From the NCBI GenBank assembly GCA_002162755.1, contig MAAS01000029.1, positions 285,033-349,032 of the forward strand: a DNA stretch of 64,000 nucleotides, read 5' to 3'. Each line of letters opens with the position of its first letter. Position 1 is the stretch's first letter. The notes beneath the pieces are model-generated. The model did no database searches. It saw only the letters and a list, made by a program, of their open reading frames with translations, and was not told where the DNA came from. The position numbers and the translations under genes are program-made. The stretch comes from Gammaproteobacteria bacterium 50_400_T64. GTDB taxonomy: Bacteria > Pseudomonadota > Gammaproteobacteria > Pseudomonadales > Porticoccaceae. Positions 16,186-27,215 of this stretch are shown here, one piece after another.

Positions 16186-17268
16186 TTACAGTGCTGCAGC
16201 GGCCTCTTTCTCGGCCTGACGTGCACCGGATAGCATGCCAGCCGCGCCGTGATTACCTTCGTGGCAAGCGTACTCAAACATCTGGTCTTCGGTTGCTTTT
16301 AAAGGAATGGCTGCAGTGAATGGTTTGGTGAAAGTACTCGAGTCTTTTACGGTGTACTCGTAGATCACGCGTGAATCACTGGTGCGGGTGAAGCGCTCGA
16401 TCAAGGTGAAGTTTTCGCCAGTACCAACCACGCCGTTCATTTCAGGTTCGTTGAGGTTTAGTGGTAGCTGGAAAGTGGGTGTTTTTCCCGTAAAGTTTGT
16501 TGTTTCAACAACCAGGGTATTACCTTCCCAGTGCCCGCGTGAATCACCTGTCCACTTCGTCATTTCTGCTGGTAGGTGTGGACTGCCATCGATTGGAACA
16601 ATGCGCGCATCGTGAATCATTTCGGTGAAAATGACGACATGCTTGGGTGTTTGTATGATTCGCAGGTTGTTGTTATAGGCGCTAGGTATTAGCGGTGGGC
16701 CGGCGTTGAAGCTCAGTAGGCAGCGCTCAGAAAGGCCCAAGGTCTCTGGACCTGCGGGCAGGAAGTTGACGATGCCGATGGAGACAATGGCTCGTACGGG
16801 TGGAATGCGGGCCTGATCGGCCTTCATTCGAGCTACAGCTTCTTTGGTCAGTTTTGGCATGCGCCCATTTGGTGGATCAATGATTAAAGAGGTCCTTCTA
16901 TCCTCATTCATTGTGGTGCCGTAATCCATCCAGAAATTGTTATAGGCGCCTTCGATATCGGTAGCGGCATCTGTTTTGGCCGTTTTTTCTCTCAGTTTAT
17001 CAACATCAGTGGCATCAACGGCGGCGGTTCTGAAGGCGGCTTGTTCTGCTGCTGTGAATACTGCTTTATTACCTAAAGACTTGGGGCGCTCGAGTGGTGT
17101 CAGGGTGCGGAAATCCCAAACGCCCTGGAGGTTGGGTTGCCCTAAGGAATTGCGTGGTGGCTCATAGCTTGTGCTTTCTGTTTGTTTTGCTTCAGAGTTA
17201 GTCGCTATAGAAAAAACCAACGCAGCCATGAGGCCTATTTTGGGGAGTAATTGCCGTACTCGAGTCAT
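16186..17268 (-). CDS. Exported protein of unknown function, paralogue of the 13.1-kb gene
   Basis: About 360 aa. I chose the ATG at 17268 because GGAGCATAAA precedes it; the ATG at 17280 lacks a site. Signal peptide with Ala-rich end (TNSEA-KQTES). Shared blocks with the 13079-13930 protein are PNLQGVWDF (~45), WEGNTLVVETTNF (~250), LIERFTR, STFTKPF and a C-terminal YACHEGN. The extra middle part includes SERCLLSFNAGPPLIPSAYNNN. Family members often occur in several copies in marine gammaproteobacteria, with no known reaction. It is monocistronic here, ended by a perfect hairpin. Confidence 0.75.
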   Translation of the reverse strand: MTRVRQLLPKIGLMAALVFSIATNSEAKQTESTSYEPPRNSLGQPNLQGVWDFRTLTPLERPKSLGNKAVFTAAEQAAFRTAAVDATDVDKLREKTAKTDAATDIEGAYNNFWMDYGTTMNEDRRTSLIIDPPNGRMPKLTKEAVARMKADQARIPPVRAIVSIGIVNFLPAGPETLGLSERCLLSFNAGPPLIPSAYNNNLRIIQTPKHVVIFTEMIHDARIVPIDGSPHLPAEMTKWTGDSRGHWEGNTLVVETTNFTGKTPTFQLPLNLNEPEMNGVVGTGENFTLIERFTRTSDSRVIYEYTVKDSSTFTKPFTAAIPLKATEDQMFEYACHEGNHGAAGMLSGARQAEKEAAAAL

Positions 17269-17471
17269 TTTATGCTCCATATTTATTAATAATTTTTATT
17301 GCGCACAAGCTATCACAAACCCGCTTTCGAAGAAACTAGGCTTGTAGTGAGTCATTGCCAAAAATGGATGGCTTTTAGGTGTGAAGGCGTTTTAGGAGAG
17401 TAAATATCTATAGCGCCAGCGGGCGAATGCCCGATGACGAGTAGAAAGGTATAAAAGGCTTTTAACAAAAA

Positions 17472-17559
17472 TGGCGGAGGGGCAGGGATTCGAACCCTGG
17501 GACGGTCTCCCGTCGCCGGTTTTCAAGACCGGTGCTTTCGGCCACTCAGCCACCCCTCC
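17472..17559 (-). tRNA. tRNA-Ser (anticodon UGA)
   Basis: On the minus strand the acceptor arms are GGAGGGG/CCCCTCC with discriminator G and encoded CCA. The anticodon stem ACCGG/CCGGC... encloses TTGAAAA, so the anticodon is TGA. The long variable arm (GACGGGAGACCGTC) is typical of serine tRNA, as is the 88-nt length. Confidence 0.97.
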
Positions 17560-17607
17560 TTTCGAGGCGGGATTATACCGCCTGAAAAGCAGTAAACAAG
17601 AAAAACT

Positions 17608-20565
17608 TTATTCCTTTTCCTGTTCTGTTGTTTCTGCATTGTTTGCGGGCTCACTTTTGTAGCGAGGGTCGTTTTTCGCCCGTTTCTGTGGAGCCGATGT
17701 TTTTGCTAGCGGTGTACTTTGGGTGGTATCCAGTGGTGCAGACAAACCCAAGTCTATGGCATTGGAGCTAACGACTGTTTCAATTTTGTTGCTTTTTAAA
17801 CGCGGATCATTGCTGGCTCTGGCAGATGGTGACTTTGGTTTTTCAATACGTTCCTTTTTGAGTTCTGCTTGCTGAGCGACTGACTGATCGGAGCTCGTCT
17901 GTTCGATAGGAGGTAGCTCGGTATTTCCTTGATCATTAAAAGGTAAGCCAATTTGCCCAGTTTCCGAGATGGCCTCTGGTTCACTTACTGTCTGCTCTAC
18001 CACGAGCTCTGCTGTCGAGCCCTCAGGCATTTTTGTGGCACTTCCTTCATCCGTGGCTGCGGGTTCAGGTGTCTGTTCCATTTCTCTAGTGCTGACAGCC
18101 GTATGAGCGGGTGCTTGCTGTTGATCAACCGGTGCTTCATCTGCTTTTTGTACTTCGTTGAGTTCAGACGATGTCTCTTCTGCCGCTGGGTTCGCTGTCG
18201 CTGCAGCTTCTTCAGCAGGAGTGGTTTGTTGCTCTACAGCGGACTCCTGTGGGTGAGATGCCTCTACTGAGTCAGCTTCAACGCTCTTAAGGCTAGGGCT
18301 TGTTGTCTCTGGTGCGGCTGGGGCTGACGTCTGGTTGTCGACCTCAGCTTTATTGGCTTCTTGTGCTGCGGGCTCGGCGAGGAAATGCTCAGGAATATCC
18401 TGGCGCTCGCGGCGGCGCTTCGGGGCCTGTTGATGACCGCTTGGGCGTCGAGCCAGTTTTTTGATGGCTGTGTCTTTTGCTTTCTCGGTATTCGCCTGGG
18501 GAGCATCTGTTGTTTTCTGCTCTTTGTTAGAGTGCTCTGTTCGTGTGCGTTTGTTACTCGAGCGTTCTGGCTGATCTTTACTATCAGGGCGCGGTGTTTT
18601 GTTGCGGTTGTTTCTTTGGTTGGTGTCGCTTTTCCCCGCATCATCGCGGTTCTGAGTATTATCCTTGTTACGGGAGTTATCGCGATTGCGGTTATTGGAG
18701 GAGCGGCTGCGATTGCGGTTATTGGACGAGCGATTGCGACTATCCGAGCGCTTGTCACCGTCACGAGGTTTGCGTGCCTCAGGCTTTTCTTTGGCTGGCT
18801 CTTCAGCAGGCTCGGCAACGGGTGCTTCGCTGATTGCAAAGAGTGTGCGCCAAAGGCGTTTCAGCATGCCGTCTGATTTGGCCTTAGGCGCCGGTTCTTT
18901 AGCATTGGTTTCTTTACTTGAAGTCTCCGTCTTCTCAATCGGGGCTGGCGCCTGAGTTTGTGGTGGTAAATTTTCTACCGCAGGCTTTGGGATGGGGGGC
19001 AGCTTGGACGGCTCTATTTGTTCGATGGCATTTTCTTTAGAGGCCTCTGCCGCGAGTTTATAGCTGTACTCTTTGTCATCTCCCGTTTCATCTTGTGCGC
19101 GAATACGCTGCACATCGAAATGGGGTGTTTCCATTGAGGGGTTAGGCAGAATAGTGAGACGAATATTGTTGCGTTGTTCGATCTCACTAATTTCGTTGCG
19201 TTTTTCGTTGAGCAGGAAGGTGGCAACGGGAACGGGTGTGATCGCGCGAATTTCTTTGCTGCTTTCTTTTTGTGCTTCCTCTTCCATTAGGCGAAGAATG
19301 GAAAGGGCGATAGATCGTGTGCCGCGGATGGTGCCCTGGCCACTACAGCGGGGGCAGACCTTAAAGGTCATTTCTTCTAACGAGGGTTTGAGTCGTTGGC
19401 GAGACATTTCGAGCAAGCCAAAGCGAGAAATACGACCGACCTGTACGCGAGCGCGATCAATTTCTAGCGCTTTTCGGACGCGGCTCTCAACGTCACGCTG
19501 ATTTTTACTTGCCAGCATGTCGATGAAATCGATAACAATCAGGCCGCCGACATCACGCAGGCGTAGTTGTCGTCCGATTTCATCGGCTGCCTCAAGGTTT
19601 GTTTGATAGGCCGTTTCTTCAATGCCTGCGCCTTTGGTCGCGCGCGAAGAGTTGATGTCGATAGACACCATCGCTTCGGTGATGTCGATAACAATAGAAC
19701 CGCCTGACGGCAATTTAACTTCGCGCTCGAAGGCAGTTTCGATCTGGTTTTCAACCTGATAACGGTTGAACAGAGGGATTTTATCTTCGTAAAACTTCAC
19801 CTTGTTGTGATCGTTAGGCATCACTTGCTGAATAAAGGCAGAGGCGAGCTGGAAAACCTCAGGGCTGTCGACAATGACTTCGCTGATGTCAGGGCGCAGA
19901 TAGTCGCGAATAGCGCGAATAACAACGTTGCTCTCTTGAAACAGGAAGTGGGGTGCCGAGGATTGCTGCGCTTCAGTGTCGATGGTTTCCCAGAGGTGGA
20001 GCAGGTAGTCGAGGTCCCACTGTAGTTCTTCAGAGGAGCGACCAATACCGGCAGTGCGAACGATAATGCCGCAACCTTCAGGTATATTTAGGTTGCGCAT
20101 TGCCTCGCGCAACTCAGTGCGCTCGTCGCCTTCAATGCGGCGTGAAATACCACCGGCGCGAGGGTTGTTGGGCATCAGTACCATGTAGCGCCCAGCCAGG
20201 CTGATAAAAGTAGTTAGTGCGGCACCTTTATTACCGCGCTCTTCCTTCTCTACCTGGATGACGACTTCCTGGCCTTCTTTGACCAGGTCTTTGATTTTTG
20301 GGCGACCTTCGCCGCCACCAGAACCTTTCTTGAAGTACTGGCGAGAAATTTCTTTGAGGGGGAGAAAGCCGTGGCGGTCAGCACCGTATTCGACAAAAGC
20401 TGCTTCCAGGCTGGGTTCTACACGGGTGATCTTTCCCTTGTAGATATTGGCTTTCTTTTGGGTGCGGGTGCGGTTTTCAATGTCGAGGTCGTAGAGGCGT
20501 TGTCCGTCGACGAGTGCCACGCGTAGCTCTTCGGGCTGAGTGGCATTAATAAGCATTCTTTTCAT
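17608..20565 (-). CDS. rne: Ribonuclease E
   Basis: 985 aa endoribonuclease and degradosome scaffold. It begins [21 protein letters not shown], followed by an S1 domain (about 37-120), the RNase H/DNase I-like catalytic core with the metal-binding Asp residues in SIDINSSRA and LIVIDFIDM (about 300-350), and the zinc link CPRCSGQG (about 405). From about residue 500 the protein is low-complexity: an Arg/Asn-rich stretch (about 590-650, [14 protein letters not shown]) for RNA binding and a long acidic Glu/Ala/Pro tail. The tail would carry partner-binding sites but has little similarity between genera. A long leader (to about 21.2 kb) precedes it, fitting autoregulation known for rne. Confidence 0.97.
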   Translation of the reverse strand: MKRMLINATQPEELRVALVDGQRLYDLDIENRTRTQKKANIYKGKITRVEPSLEAAFVEYGADRHGFLPLKEISRQYFKKGSGGGEGRPKIKDLVKEGQEVVIQVEKEERGNKGAALTTFISLAGRYMVLMPNNPRAGGISRRIEGDERTELREAMRNLNIPEGCGIIVRTAGIGRSSEELQWDLDYLLHLWETIDTEAQQSSAPHFLFQESNVVIRAIRDYLRPDISEVIVDSPEVFQLASAFIQQVMPNDHNKVKFYEDKIPLFNRYQVENQIETAFEREVKLPSGGSIVIDITEAMVSIDINSSRATKGAGIEETAYQTNLEAADEIGRQLRLRDVGGLIVIDFIDMLASKNQRDVESRVRKALEIDRARVQVGRISRFGLLEMSRQRLKPSLEEMTFKVCPRCSGQGTIRGTRSIALSILRLMEEEAQKESSKEIRAITPVPVATFLLNEKRNEISEIEQRNNIRLTILPNPSMETPHFDVQRIRAQDETGDDKEYSYKLAAEASKENAIEQIEPSKLPPIPKPAVENLPPQTQAPAPIEKTETSSKETNAKEPAPKAKSDGMLKRLWRTLFAISEAPVAEPAEEPAKEKPEARKPRDGDKRSDSRNRSSNNRNRSRSSNNRNRDNSRNKDNTQNRDDAGKSDTNQRNNRNKTPRPDSKDQPERSSNKRTRTEHSNKEQKTTDAPQANTEKAKDTAIKKLARRPSGHQQAPKRRRERQDIPEHFLAEPAAQEANKAEVDNQTSAPAAPETTSPSLKSVEADSVEASHPQESAVEQQTTPAEEAAATANPAAEETSSELNEVQKADEAPVDQQQAPAHTAVSTREMEQTPEPAATDEGSATKMPEGSTAELVVEQTVSEPEAISETGQIGLPFNDQGNTELPPIEQTSSDQSVAQQAELKKERIEKPKSPSARASNDPRLKSNKIETVVSSNAIDLGLSAPLDTTQSTPLAKTSAPQKRAKNDPRYKSEPANNAETTEQEKE

Positions 20566-21299
20566 GGTAGTCCTTCATTTTCCTGCGGTGTATCGGTGCA
20601 GCGAAAATGCTCGGAGTCGGCACAAAAAGCGTGTTCGTCGTAACTACCTGTAAATAGGCGGGATTTTCCGTGTTAAGGCGTTAAATCCTTTGTTACGACG
20701 TAATATAGGTCAGTTGTTTTTGCTTAAACACCTACGTAGGGTGAGTGCAGTTCTGAGGCTGGATTAAAGCTAGCTTCGAATACTTTTGCGTGACCTAAAT
20801 TTGTTATTAGCAGTTTGTGGATTGTGTTAAACAGTGGCTATAAATTGCCTGCTTAATGTGTGCTTTTCTGTCTTGTTCAGTCGCTTGATTGCGAGCCGAA
20901 AGCACATCATTATTTTAGTTTCTGGTTGCCATAATTTGCTAGTAACAGTTTTGCTTGTTTGTACTTTGTGTCCGAACATATCGTGTGCATTTCAACACGA
21001 TTGACGAAAAGTACCTGCTTCTCTAATTCGAGTCAGGTACTCGGTAAAATTCAGTTTTTGGAGGAGCTTTAGAACGCTCGCCCTTTAACAAAAGTTGCAC
21101 CCTAATATCCTTGGTGCCGACCCAGTCTAAGGGTCGTATCATGGCTGGCTTTTGGCAGGCCATGATGATTTTTGAGCAGATAGCAAGATCTATCAAGCTA
21201 TGCTCGGGCGCGAATATAGCAATATTTAGTAAGTTGTTCAATTGAAAGAATAAATTGCGGCATATTGGTAGAATGCGCAGATTCATTTTTGGGTTGGGT
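20566..21299 (-). promoter_or_regulatory. Long rne leader / divergent rne-rluC control region
   Basis: About 700 bp without a gene between divergent rne and rluC. On the rne side an inverted repeat TGTGCTTT (20859-20866) / AAAGCACA (20899-20906) contains an inner TCGC/GCGA stem (20881-20894). It may be a leader hairpin like those used for RNase E feedback in enterics, but no sequence match to those hairpins can be claimed. I see no other feature in the stretch. Confidence 0.4.
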
Positions 21300-22247
21300 G
21301 TGGTGAGCGAAACAGAATCAGCTTTTGATCAGGTGCAGTATCTTGAGGTCAGCGCTGACCAGGCAGGTCAGCGAATCGACAATTTTCTATTAAGTCGTTT
21401 AAAGGGTGTGCCCAAGTCGCGTGTTTACCGGCTTTTACGTAAAGGTGAGGTGCGGGTTAACAAAGGCCGTATACGCCCAGAATATCGCTTGATCGAAGAC
21501 GATATCGTCAGAGTTCCACCTATTCGTGTGTCTAAAAAAGAGACTGTCGCACCGGGTCGTTCCCTACGCGGTATCCTCGCTAAAAGTATATTGCTGGAAA
21601 CCGAAGAATTTCTGGTGATTAATAAACCCTTTGGCCTTGCTGTGCATGGTGGCAGTGGGATTAACCTCGGTGTTATCGAGTCTCTGCGGGCGATGCGTGA
21701 GCCCCATGACTATCTGGAATTGGCCCACCGGCTAGATCGCGATACCTCCGGTTGTTTGTTAATTGCCAAGAGTCGTCGTGTGCTAAAGCATTTACAGGAT
21801 CAGATGCGCCAGCGTTCCATGGACAAACGCTATATTACTCTGGTGTCGGGGCGCTGGGCCAAAGAGAGGCGAGAGGTGAATGCACCTCTTCTGAAGCAGA
21901 CAGTGGCATCCGGTGAACGCATTGTGCGGGCCAATAGCGAGGGTAAGCCGTCGTTAACACGCTTTAAATTGCTGAAGCACTACGCTAATGCGAGCCTGCT
22001 GGAAGTGAAACTGGAGACGGGGCGTACCCATCAAATAAGGGTGCATTGCCAACTGGTTGGGCATCCGCTGGCGGGTGATCCCAAATACGGCAACGAAAAC
22101 TTCAACCAGGGGATACGAACTATTGGTTTGAAACGCCTTTTTCTACATGCTGCTCAGTTGTCCTTTACGTCGCCAGCAACGGGCGAGCGAGTCAAAGTAG
22201 AGGCACCATTGCCGGATGAGCTAGAAAACTTGCTCAAGCAGCTTTAA
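21300..22247 (+). CDS. rluC: 23S rRNA pseudouridine synthase RluC
   Basis: About 315 aa. It makes pseudouridines at 955, 2504 and 2580 of 23S rRNA (family knowledge). The N-terminal S4 domain (AGQRIDNFLLSRLKGVPKSRVYRLLRKGEVRVN) is followed by the catalytic domain with HRLDRDTSG and the C-terminal RTHQIRVH motif. The frame is open from 21255 (TTG), with an ATG at 21273. I place the start at GTG 21300 because the length to the S4 domain then matches RluC relatives and TAGAAT upstream looks like a promoter -10. Next to rne and followed by a HAD gene, as in pseudomonads. Confidence 0.92.
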   Translation: MVSETESAFDQVQYLEVSADQAGQRIDNFLLSRLKGVPKSRVYRLLRKGEVRVNKGRIRPEYRLIEDDIVRVPPIRVSKKETVAPGRSLRGILAKSILLETEEFLVINKPFGLAVHGGSGINLGVIESLRAMREPHDYLELAHRLDRDTSGCLLIAKSRRVLKHLQDQMRQRSMDKRYITLVSGRWAKERREVNAPLLKQTVASGERIVRANSEGKPSLTRFKLLKHYANASLLEVKLETGRTHQIRVHCQLVGHPLAGDPKYGNENFNQGIRTIGLKRLFLHAAQLSFTSPATGERVKVEAPLPDELENLLKQL

Positions 22248-22318
22248 GCCTGGGGCGTGGTTCCAATGGTTTTTGACTAATTATCCCACCGTTTTTTGTA
22301 TAAATTAATGGAGGCTTT

Positions 22319-22957
22319 ATGCCTGAATTACTGATTTTCGACTGGGATGGCACTCTGTGCGACTCCCTGTCGCGGATTGCCCTATGCCTGCAATTGTCAG
22401 CTGCCGATGTCGGTTTGCCTGAGCCAAGTTTGGCGGCGGCAAAAAATATCGTCGGTCTCGGCCTTGACGAGGTGATGATAGAGCTGTTTCCCGGAGTTGA
22501 TAGCGTCATGACAGCGAATTTACGTGCTTCGTATTCGGCACATTTTATTCGCGAGGACCGTACGCCGTCGGCGTTTTTCCCCGGTGTCAGAGAGCATCTG
22601 GAAAAGCTGCGTGAGCAGGGTTTTAGTATGGCGGTGGCAACGGGGAAGAGTCGTAAAGGGCTTGATCGAGTACTCGATGCTGTTGATATGACCGGTTTTT
22701 TTCACAGTACACGCTGCGCCGATGAAACGGCATCAAAGCCCCATCCGGCTATGTTGTTTTCCTTGCTGGATGAATTCAAAGTGGCACCGGAGGCAGCGCT
22801 GATGATTGGTGATACCAGCTACGATATGGAAATGGCAAGGACAGCGGAGGTGCCGCGCCTGGCGGTGAGCTACGGTGCTCACTCCCGCGAGCGTCTGCTG
22901 GCATATCAGCCGGTTGCGTGTATTGATGAGTTTGCAGAAATCTATACTTCAATTTAA
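22319..22957 (+). CDS. HAD-IA family phosphatase
   Basis: 212 aa with a GGAGG ribosome site. The four HAD motifs are visible: DWDGTLCDS with the nucleophile Asp8, the Thr/Ser of AVATGKS (~105), Lys in KPHP (~140) and the acidic pair in MIGDTSYDME (~165). Related to phosphoglycolate phosphatase-like proteins encoded downstream of rluC in other gammaproteobacteria. The exact substrate is unknown. Likely co-transcribed with rluC (71 bp apart). Confidence 0.9.
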   Translation: MPELLIFDWDGTLCDSLSRIALCLQLSAADVGLPEPSLAAAKNIVGLGLDEVMIELFPGVDSVMTANLRASYSAHFIREDRTPSAFFPGVREHLEKLREQGFSMAVATGKSRKGLDRVLDAVDMTGFFHSTRCADETASKPHPAMLFSLLDEFKVAPEAALMIGDTSYDMEMARTAEVPRLAVSYGAHSRERLLAYQPVACIDEFAEIYTSI

Positions 22958-23044
22958 GAGCTGAGATAGGGGCGTGCATTAAAAAATCCCACTGAAACGA
23001 ATGTCAGTAGGTATGGCGCTTTTTAAATACGAATAAATTTTACT

Positions 23045-23083
23045 CACGCTATATTCTCTTTGGGAATATAGCGTGTTTTTTTT
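23045..23083 (+). terminator. Rho-independent terminator before rpoS
   Basis: CACGCTATATTC (23045-23056) and GAATATAGCGTG (23064-23075) form a perfect 12-bp stem with a 7-nt loop, followed directly by eight T. It ends the rluC-HAD transcript. Confidence 0.92.
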
Positions 23084-23189
23084 GGGTCAAGATGAACTTG
23101 CGAGGTCAGGATTATGATGGCAGGGTGGAAGGCCCTATAGCTGTTGACAGGGGTAGGCTCTTATCTATAACTACAATAAGGTGTCCACT

Positions 23190-24146
23190 ATGTCGCAGAT
23201 GTCGTCACAAAAAACGTCACAGAGCACGTCAAAAAAAATAGAAAAGCATCAGAAAGTAGCTTCAACTAAAGTGGCTGGCACTCGTCCTGAGCCAAATAAA
23301 AGGGCTACTGGTTCCATTGATTCTGCCAGTATTTATCTTCGTGAAATTGGTTATGTACCCCTACTGTCTGCTGAAGAGGAGGTCTATTACTCACGCTTGG
23401 CGCGTAAGGGTGACGAGGCTTCTCGACAACGGATGATCGAAAGCAACCTCCGTTTAGTGGTTAAAATCGCGCGTCGCTATGTCAATCGGGGCTTAAATCT
23501 TCTTGATCTGGTTGAGGAGGGAAATCTTGGTCTTATTCGCGCGGTAGAAAAGTTTGATCCGGAATTGGGCTTTCGCTTCTCGACCTATGCCACCTGGTGG
23601 ATTCGTCAAAATGTGGAACGTGCATTGATGAATCAAACCCGCACTATTCGCCTGCCGGTACATGTGGTGAAAGAACTTAATCAGTGTGTGCGAGCGACAC
23701 GACAGTTGAGCCAGACCCTCGACCATATACCAACGGCACAGGATATTGCCGATAAGCTGGATAAAACACCTGAGCAAGTCTTAAAGCTTTTCCGCTTCAA
23801 TGAGCGAGTGGGTTCGGTTGATGTGTTAATTGGCGACGATGCCAAGAGTTTGGTCGACACTATTGCCGACGAGCATGTCTCTGATCCAGAAGAGTTGAGC
23901 AGTGATGACGATATTGCCCAGACTCTCGACAATATGGTGGCTGAGTTAACGCCCAAGCAGCAGGAGATTATTTGCCGTCGCTTTGGTTTGCGAAACTACG
24001 ATGTTTCAACCCTGGAAGAAGTAGGTAAAGCGGTGGGCCTGACTCGCGAGCGCGTCAGGCAAATTCAGATCGAGATATTGGCCCAGCTTCAGTCAGCCAT
24101 GAAAAAGCTCGGTATCGAAAGCGATATGCTATTCAGTGGAGCTTAA
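23190..24146 (+). CDS. rpoS: RNA polymerase sigma factor RpoS
   Basis: 318 aa stationary-phase/general stress sigma factor. Region 1.2 ([21 protein letters not shown]), region 2 ([20 protein letters not shown]...[20 protein letters not shown]), region 3 and the region 4 helix-turn-helix ([20 protein letters not shown]) are intact. Start ATG 23190 is chosen for the AAGGTG ribosome site; a GTG at 23181 is also in frame. The N-terminal ~40 residues are Ser/Gln/Lys-rich. Unlike the common order, no nlpD lies upstream; a strong terminator separates rpoS from the preceding genes, so it must have its own promoter. Confidence 0.95.
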   Translation: MSQMSSQKTSQSTSKKIEKHQKVASTKVAGTRPEPNKRATGSIDSASIYLREIGYVPLLSAEEEVYYSRLARKGDEASRQRMIESNLRLVVKIARRYVNRGLNLLDLVEEGNLGLIRAVEKFDPELGFRFSTYATWWIRQNVERALMNQTRTIRLPVHVVKELNQCVRATRQLSQTLDHIPTAQDIADKLDKTPEQVLKLFRFNERVGSVDVLIGDDAKSLVDTIADEHVSDPEELSSDDDIAQTLDNMVAELTPKQQEIICRRFGLRNYDVSTLEEVGKAVGLTRERVRQIQIEILAQLQSAMKKLGIESDMLFSGA

Positions 24147-24187
24147 AGCACCAGCAATGTTAAGTGCCGGTGAGGCGTGACAGTGGT

Positions 24188-24511
24188 TTAGCGCTCGAGT
24201 AATTCCAGCTTGCCACTTTTACCGTCCCACTCTGTCGCGTCAGTAGGAGGGTCTTTCTTAATGGTGATATTGGGCCAGACGTCGGCCAGCTCGGTATTCA
24301 GCTCAAAGAAAACCTCCTGACCTTCGGGAATCTCATCTTCGGCAAAGATGGCCTCGGCGGGGCACTCGGGTTCGCACAGTGCGCAATCAATACATTCGTC
24401 GGGATGGATAACTAAAAAGTTTGGTCCTTCATAAAAACAATCGACAGGACAGACTTCTACACAGTCTGTGTATTTACATTTAATGCAGTTTTCCCCGACG
24501 ATAAATGTCAT
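24188..24511 (-). CDS. fdxA: Ferredoxin FdxA, 7Fe type
   Basis: 107 aa from the ATG giving [12 protein letters not shown]; an upstream in-frame ATG at 24526 would add five residues. Cysteine pattern [17 protein letters not shown], then [12 protein letters not shown], supports one [3Fe-4S] and one [4Fe-4S] cluster, as in Azotobacter FdI-type ferredoxins. The C-terminal ~45-residue extension is usual. Neighbour to mutS, as in pseudomonads. It serves electron transfer; partners are unknown. Confidence 0.93.
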   Translation of the reverse strand: MTFIVGENCIKCKYTDCVEVCPVDCFYEGPNFLVIHPDECIDCALCEPECPAEAIFAEDEIPEGQEVFFELNTELADVWPNITIKKDPPTDATEWDGKSGKLELLER

Positions 24512-24596
24512 GGTTGTGCTCTCCAAGTCGAGCTAAAGAATCAAAAGGCGGAGGATTATAGCTGAAAATAAGGGCTGATTGCAGAACGTGCTCAGT

Positions 24597-27215
24597 CTAT
24601 TTTTCCTGACTTAATAGCTTTAGGTTATAAAGCGCTTCGAGTGCAGCCCGGGGTGAAAGGTCGTCGGGCTCGAGTTCACTGAGTGCGTCGAACAACCGGG
24701 TGTCAGGCGCAGCGCTGAACAGATCGCTTTGTTGTGGTGCTGGTGCTAATGATGATGGGGCGACAGTGTTGACGGCTTTCGATGGACTCTCGAGTCGCTG
24801 CAGCTCAAGCCGGGCACTGTCGACCACCTCACTTGGCAAACCTGCCAGCCGCGCGACCTGTATGCCGTAACTTTGACTGGCGGGGCCATCCTGTACGCGA
24901 TGCAGGAACACGATGTCATCATTATGTTCAGAGGCATCGAGATGGACATTGGCGACATTGTCGATACTATCGGCCAGCGTGGTGAGCTCAAAATAGTGGG
25001 TGGCGAACAGGCAAAAGGCGCCCACTTTCTCAGCCAGATGGATGGCGCAGGCCCAGGCCAGCGATAGGCCGTCGAAGGTGCTGGTGCCGCGGCCTATTTC
25101 ATCCATCAATATCAGGCTTTGCGCAGTGGCATTGTGGAGGATATTCGCCGTTTCCGTCATCTCGACCATAAAAGTTGAACGCCCGCCGGCGAGGTCGTCG
25201 GACGAGCCAATGCGGGTAAAGATTCTATCGACCATACCAATGCGAGCCGTGGCAGCGGGTACATGGCTGCCAATGTGAGCAAGCAGTACGATCAGCGCAG
25301 CCTGGCGCATATAGGTCGATTTACCGCCCATGTTGGGGCCGGTGATAATCAGCATTTGGCGCTGTGCGTTGAATTCAAGATCGTTGGCGACGAAGGGTTT
25401 GTCGAGTACTTGTTCAACTACCAAGTGACGACCTTCGGTGAATTGAATGCCGGGTTCTTCACAGAGCTGCGCGGGGGCTAAATTCAGTGTTTCGGCGCGC
25501 TCAGTAAGATTAATGAGTACATCCAGTTCGGCGATAGCGCTGGCGCTTTGTTGCAGCGGGGCAAGCGCTTCATTGAGGGTATCAATCAAGTTTTCGTACA
25601 GCGCTTTTTCGCGAGTCAGCGCACGACTTTTAGCGCTCAGGGCTTTGTCTTCATAGCCTTTGAGTTCTGGCGTTATGTAGCGCTCAGCATTCTTTAGTGT
25701 CTGGCGGCGAATATAGTGGGCGGGTGCCTGGTCGGCCTGGCCCTTACTGATTTCAATAAAGTAGCCGTGCACACGATTAAAACCCACTTTTAAGGTGGCG
25801 ATACCACTGGCTTCACGCTCGCGCTTTTCCAGCGCAATGAGATAGCCGCCAGCATTGGTGCTTATGGCGCGCAGTTCATCCAGCTCGTTGTCAAAGCCCT
25901 CGGCAATAACACCGCCTTCGCGAATCACCACCGGAGGGTTCTCAATCACTGCTTTGTTAAGCAATGAAACCAGTTCGGGAAAGGTGGCTATTTGTGTGCT
26001 CAATACTGTTAAAAGCGGAGCTGAGCGAGCCCCCAGTGTGCTGTGTAGTTCGGGAAGAATGGCCAGTGAATCACGCAGTCGTGCCAGATCGCGAGGGCGG
26101 GCCGAGCGCAGTGCAACGCGGGCGAGAATGCGTTCGACATCGCCAATGTTTTTTAACACGGCTGCACTGCTTTCGTAGAGATAATCGGCCTGTAATTCGA
26201 GTATGGCCTGCTGTCGTGCCTGCAAGGTTTCGAGCTGGCGCAGGGGGCGATTGAGCCAGCGCTGTAATAATCGCCCACCCATCGCGGTGGCGGTGTTGTC
26301 CATTACCGCTAGCAGTGTGTGCTCTTGTCCGCCGCTGGGGTTGGTGTCGATCTCAAGATTGCGCCGAGTAGCGGCATCGAGAATAACGCTTTCATCGCGG
26401 TTTTCATGATGAATGCCACGCACGTGGGGCATGGCGGTGCGCTGGGTTTCTTTGGCGTAGTTGAGCAGGCAGCCAGCGGCCATCAATGCCAGGCTCAAAT
26501 GCTCGCAGCCAAAGCCCGATAAATCCCGGGTTGAAAATTGCTCGCAAAGGCTGGTACGCGCCGTGTCGAGATCGAAATCCCAGGGTGGCTGGCGGCGTAG
26601 TCCTTTGAAATTATCGACCAGGCCACTTTCGGCAAGGGCTTCGCTGACTAATAACTCAGCGGGAGTAAGGCGCTGCAACTCACCGAGCAGGGCATCTTCC
26701 CCTTCGACCTCTAAAACTAGAAATCGCCCGCTGCCGATATCCAGGCTGGCGATACCAAAATTCTCATCGATAGAACTGACGGCGACCAGTAGATTTTCGC
26801 GGCTGCCCTGCAATAATGCTTCGTCGGTAATGGTGCCGGGGGTAACAATACGTACCACTTCGCGCTCAACGGGGCCTTTACTCGTGGCAGGGTCGCCGAT
26901 CTGTTCACAAATGGCGACGGATTCACCGAGCTTAACCAGGCGGGCCAGGTAGTTGTCAGCAGCATGGAAGGGCAGCCCCGCCATGGGAATGGGTTGCCCC
27001 GCTGATTTACCCCGTGAGGTGAGGGTGATATCCAGCAAGTGCGCCGCTTTCTTGGCGTCGTCAAAGAACAGCTCGTAAAAATCGCCCATGCGGTAAAACA
27101 GCAAGGTGTTGGGGTGCTGGGACTTGATGCGCATAAATTGCTGCATCATTGGCGTGTGCTGGTTATCTTTATCGCTTTTTTTACGGGTCGAATGGTTATT
27201 TGCTGTCCGAGACAT
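24597..27215 (-). CDS. mutS: DNA mismatch repair protein MutS
   Basis: 872 aa. Mismatch-recognition domain with the GDFYELF motif (Phe46-x-Glu48), connector and lever domains, then the ABC-type ATPase with Walker [14 protein letters not shown] near residue 630, followed by [12 protein letters not shown] and ATHYFELT. It binds mismatches and recruits MutL. Its ATG shares one base with the tatC stop (TAATG), so translation is probably coupled to the tat genes. That order is unusual; the downstream fdxA is the more common neighbour. Confidence 0.97.
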   Translation of the reverse strand: MSRTANNHSTRKKSDKDNQHTPMMQQFMRIKSQHPNTLLFYRMGDFYELFFDDAKKAAHLLDITLTSRGKSAGQPIPMAGLPFHAADNYLARLVKLGESVAICEQIGDPATSKGPVEREVVRIVTPGTITDEALLQGSRENLLVAVSSIDENFGIASLDIGSGRFLVLEVEGEDALLGELQRLTPAELLVSEALAESGLVDNFKGLRRQPPWDFDLDTARTSLCEQFSTRDLSGFGCEHLSLALMAAGCLLNYAKETQRTAMPHVRGIHHENRDESVILDAATRRNLEIDTNPSGGQEHTLLAVMDNTATAMGGRLLQRWLNRPLRQLETLQARQQAILELQADYLYESSAAVLKNIGDVERILARVALRSARPRDLARLRDSLAILPELHSTLGARSAPLLTVLSTQIATFPELVSLLNKAVIENPPVVIREGGVIAEGFDNELDELRAISTNAGGYLIALEKREREASGIATLKVGFNRVHGYFIEISKGQADQAPAHYIRRQTLKNAERYITPELKGYEDKALSAKSRALTREKALYENLIDTLNEALAPLQQSASAIAELDVLINLTERAETLNLAPAQLCEEPGIQFTEGRHLVVEQVLDKPFVANDLEFNAQRQMLIITGPNMGGKSTYMRQAALIVLLAHIGSHVPAATARIGMVDRIFTRIGSSDDLAGGRSTFMVEMTETANILHNATAQSLILMDEIGRGTSTFDGLSLAWACAIHLAEKVGAFCLFATHYFELTTLADSIDNVANVHLDASEHNDDIVFLHRVQDGPASQSYGIQVARLAGLPSEVVDSARLELQRLESPSKAVNTVAPSSLAPAPQQSDLFSAAPDTRLFDALSELEPDDLSPRAALEALYNLKLLSQEK

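Noticed and set aside
17565-17583. AGGCGG/CCGCCT inverted repeat between tRNA-Ser and rne as terminator
   Set aside because: 6-bp stem without a T tract on the minus strand; too weak to list.
18361-18876. 171-aa open frame antisense to the rne tail
   Set aside because: It arises from the repetitive Arg/Asn-rich region of rne in the other strand and has an artificial hydrophobic composition.
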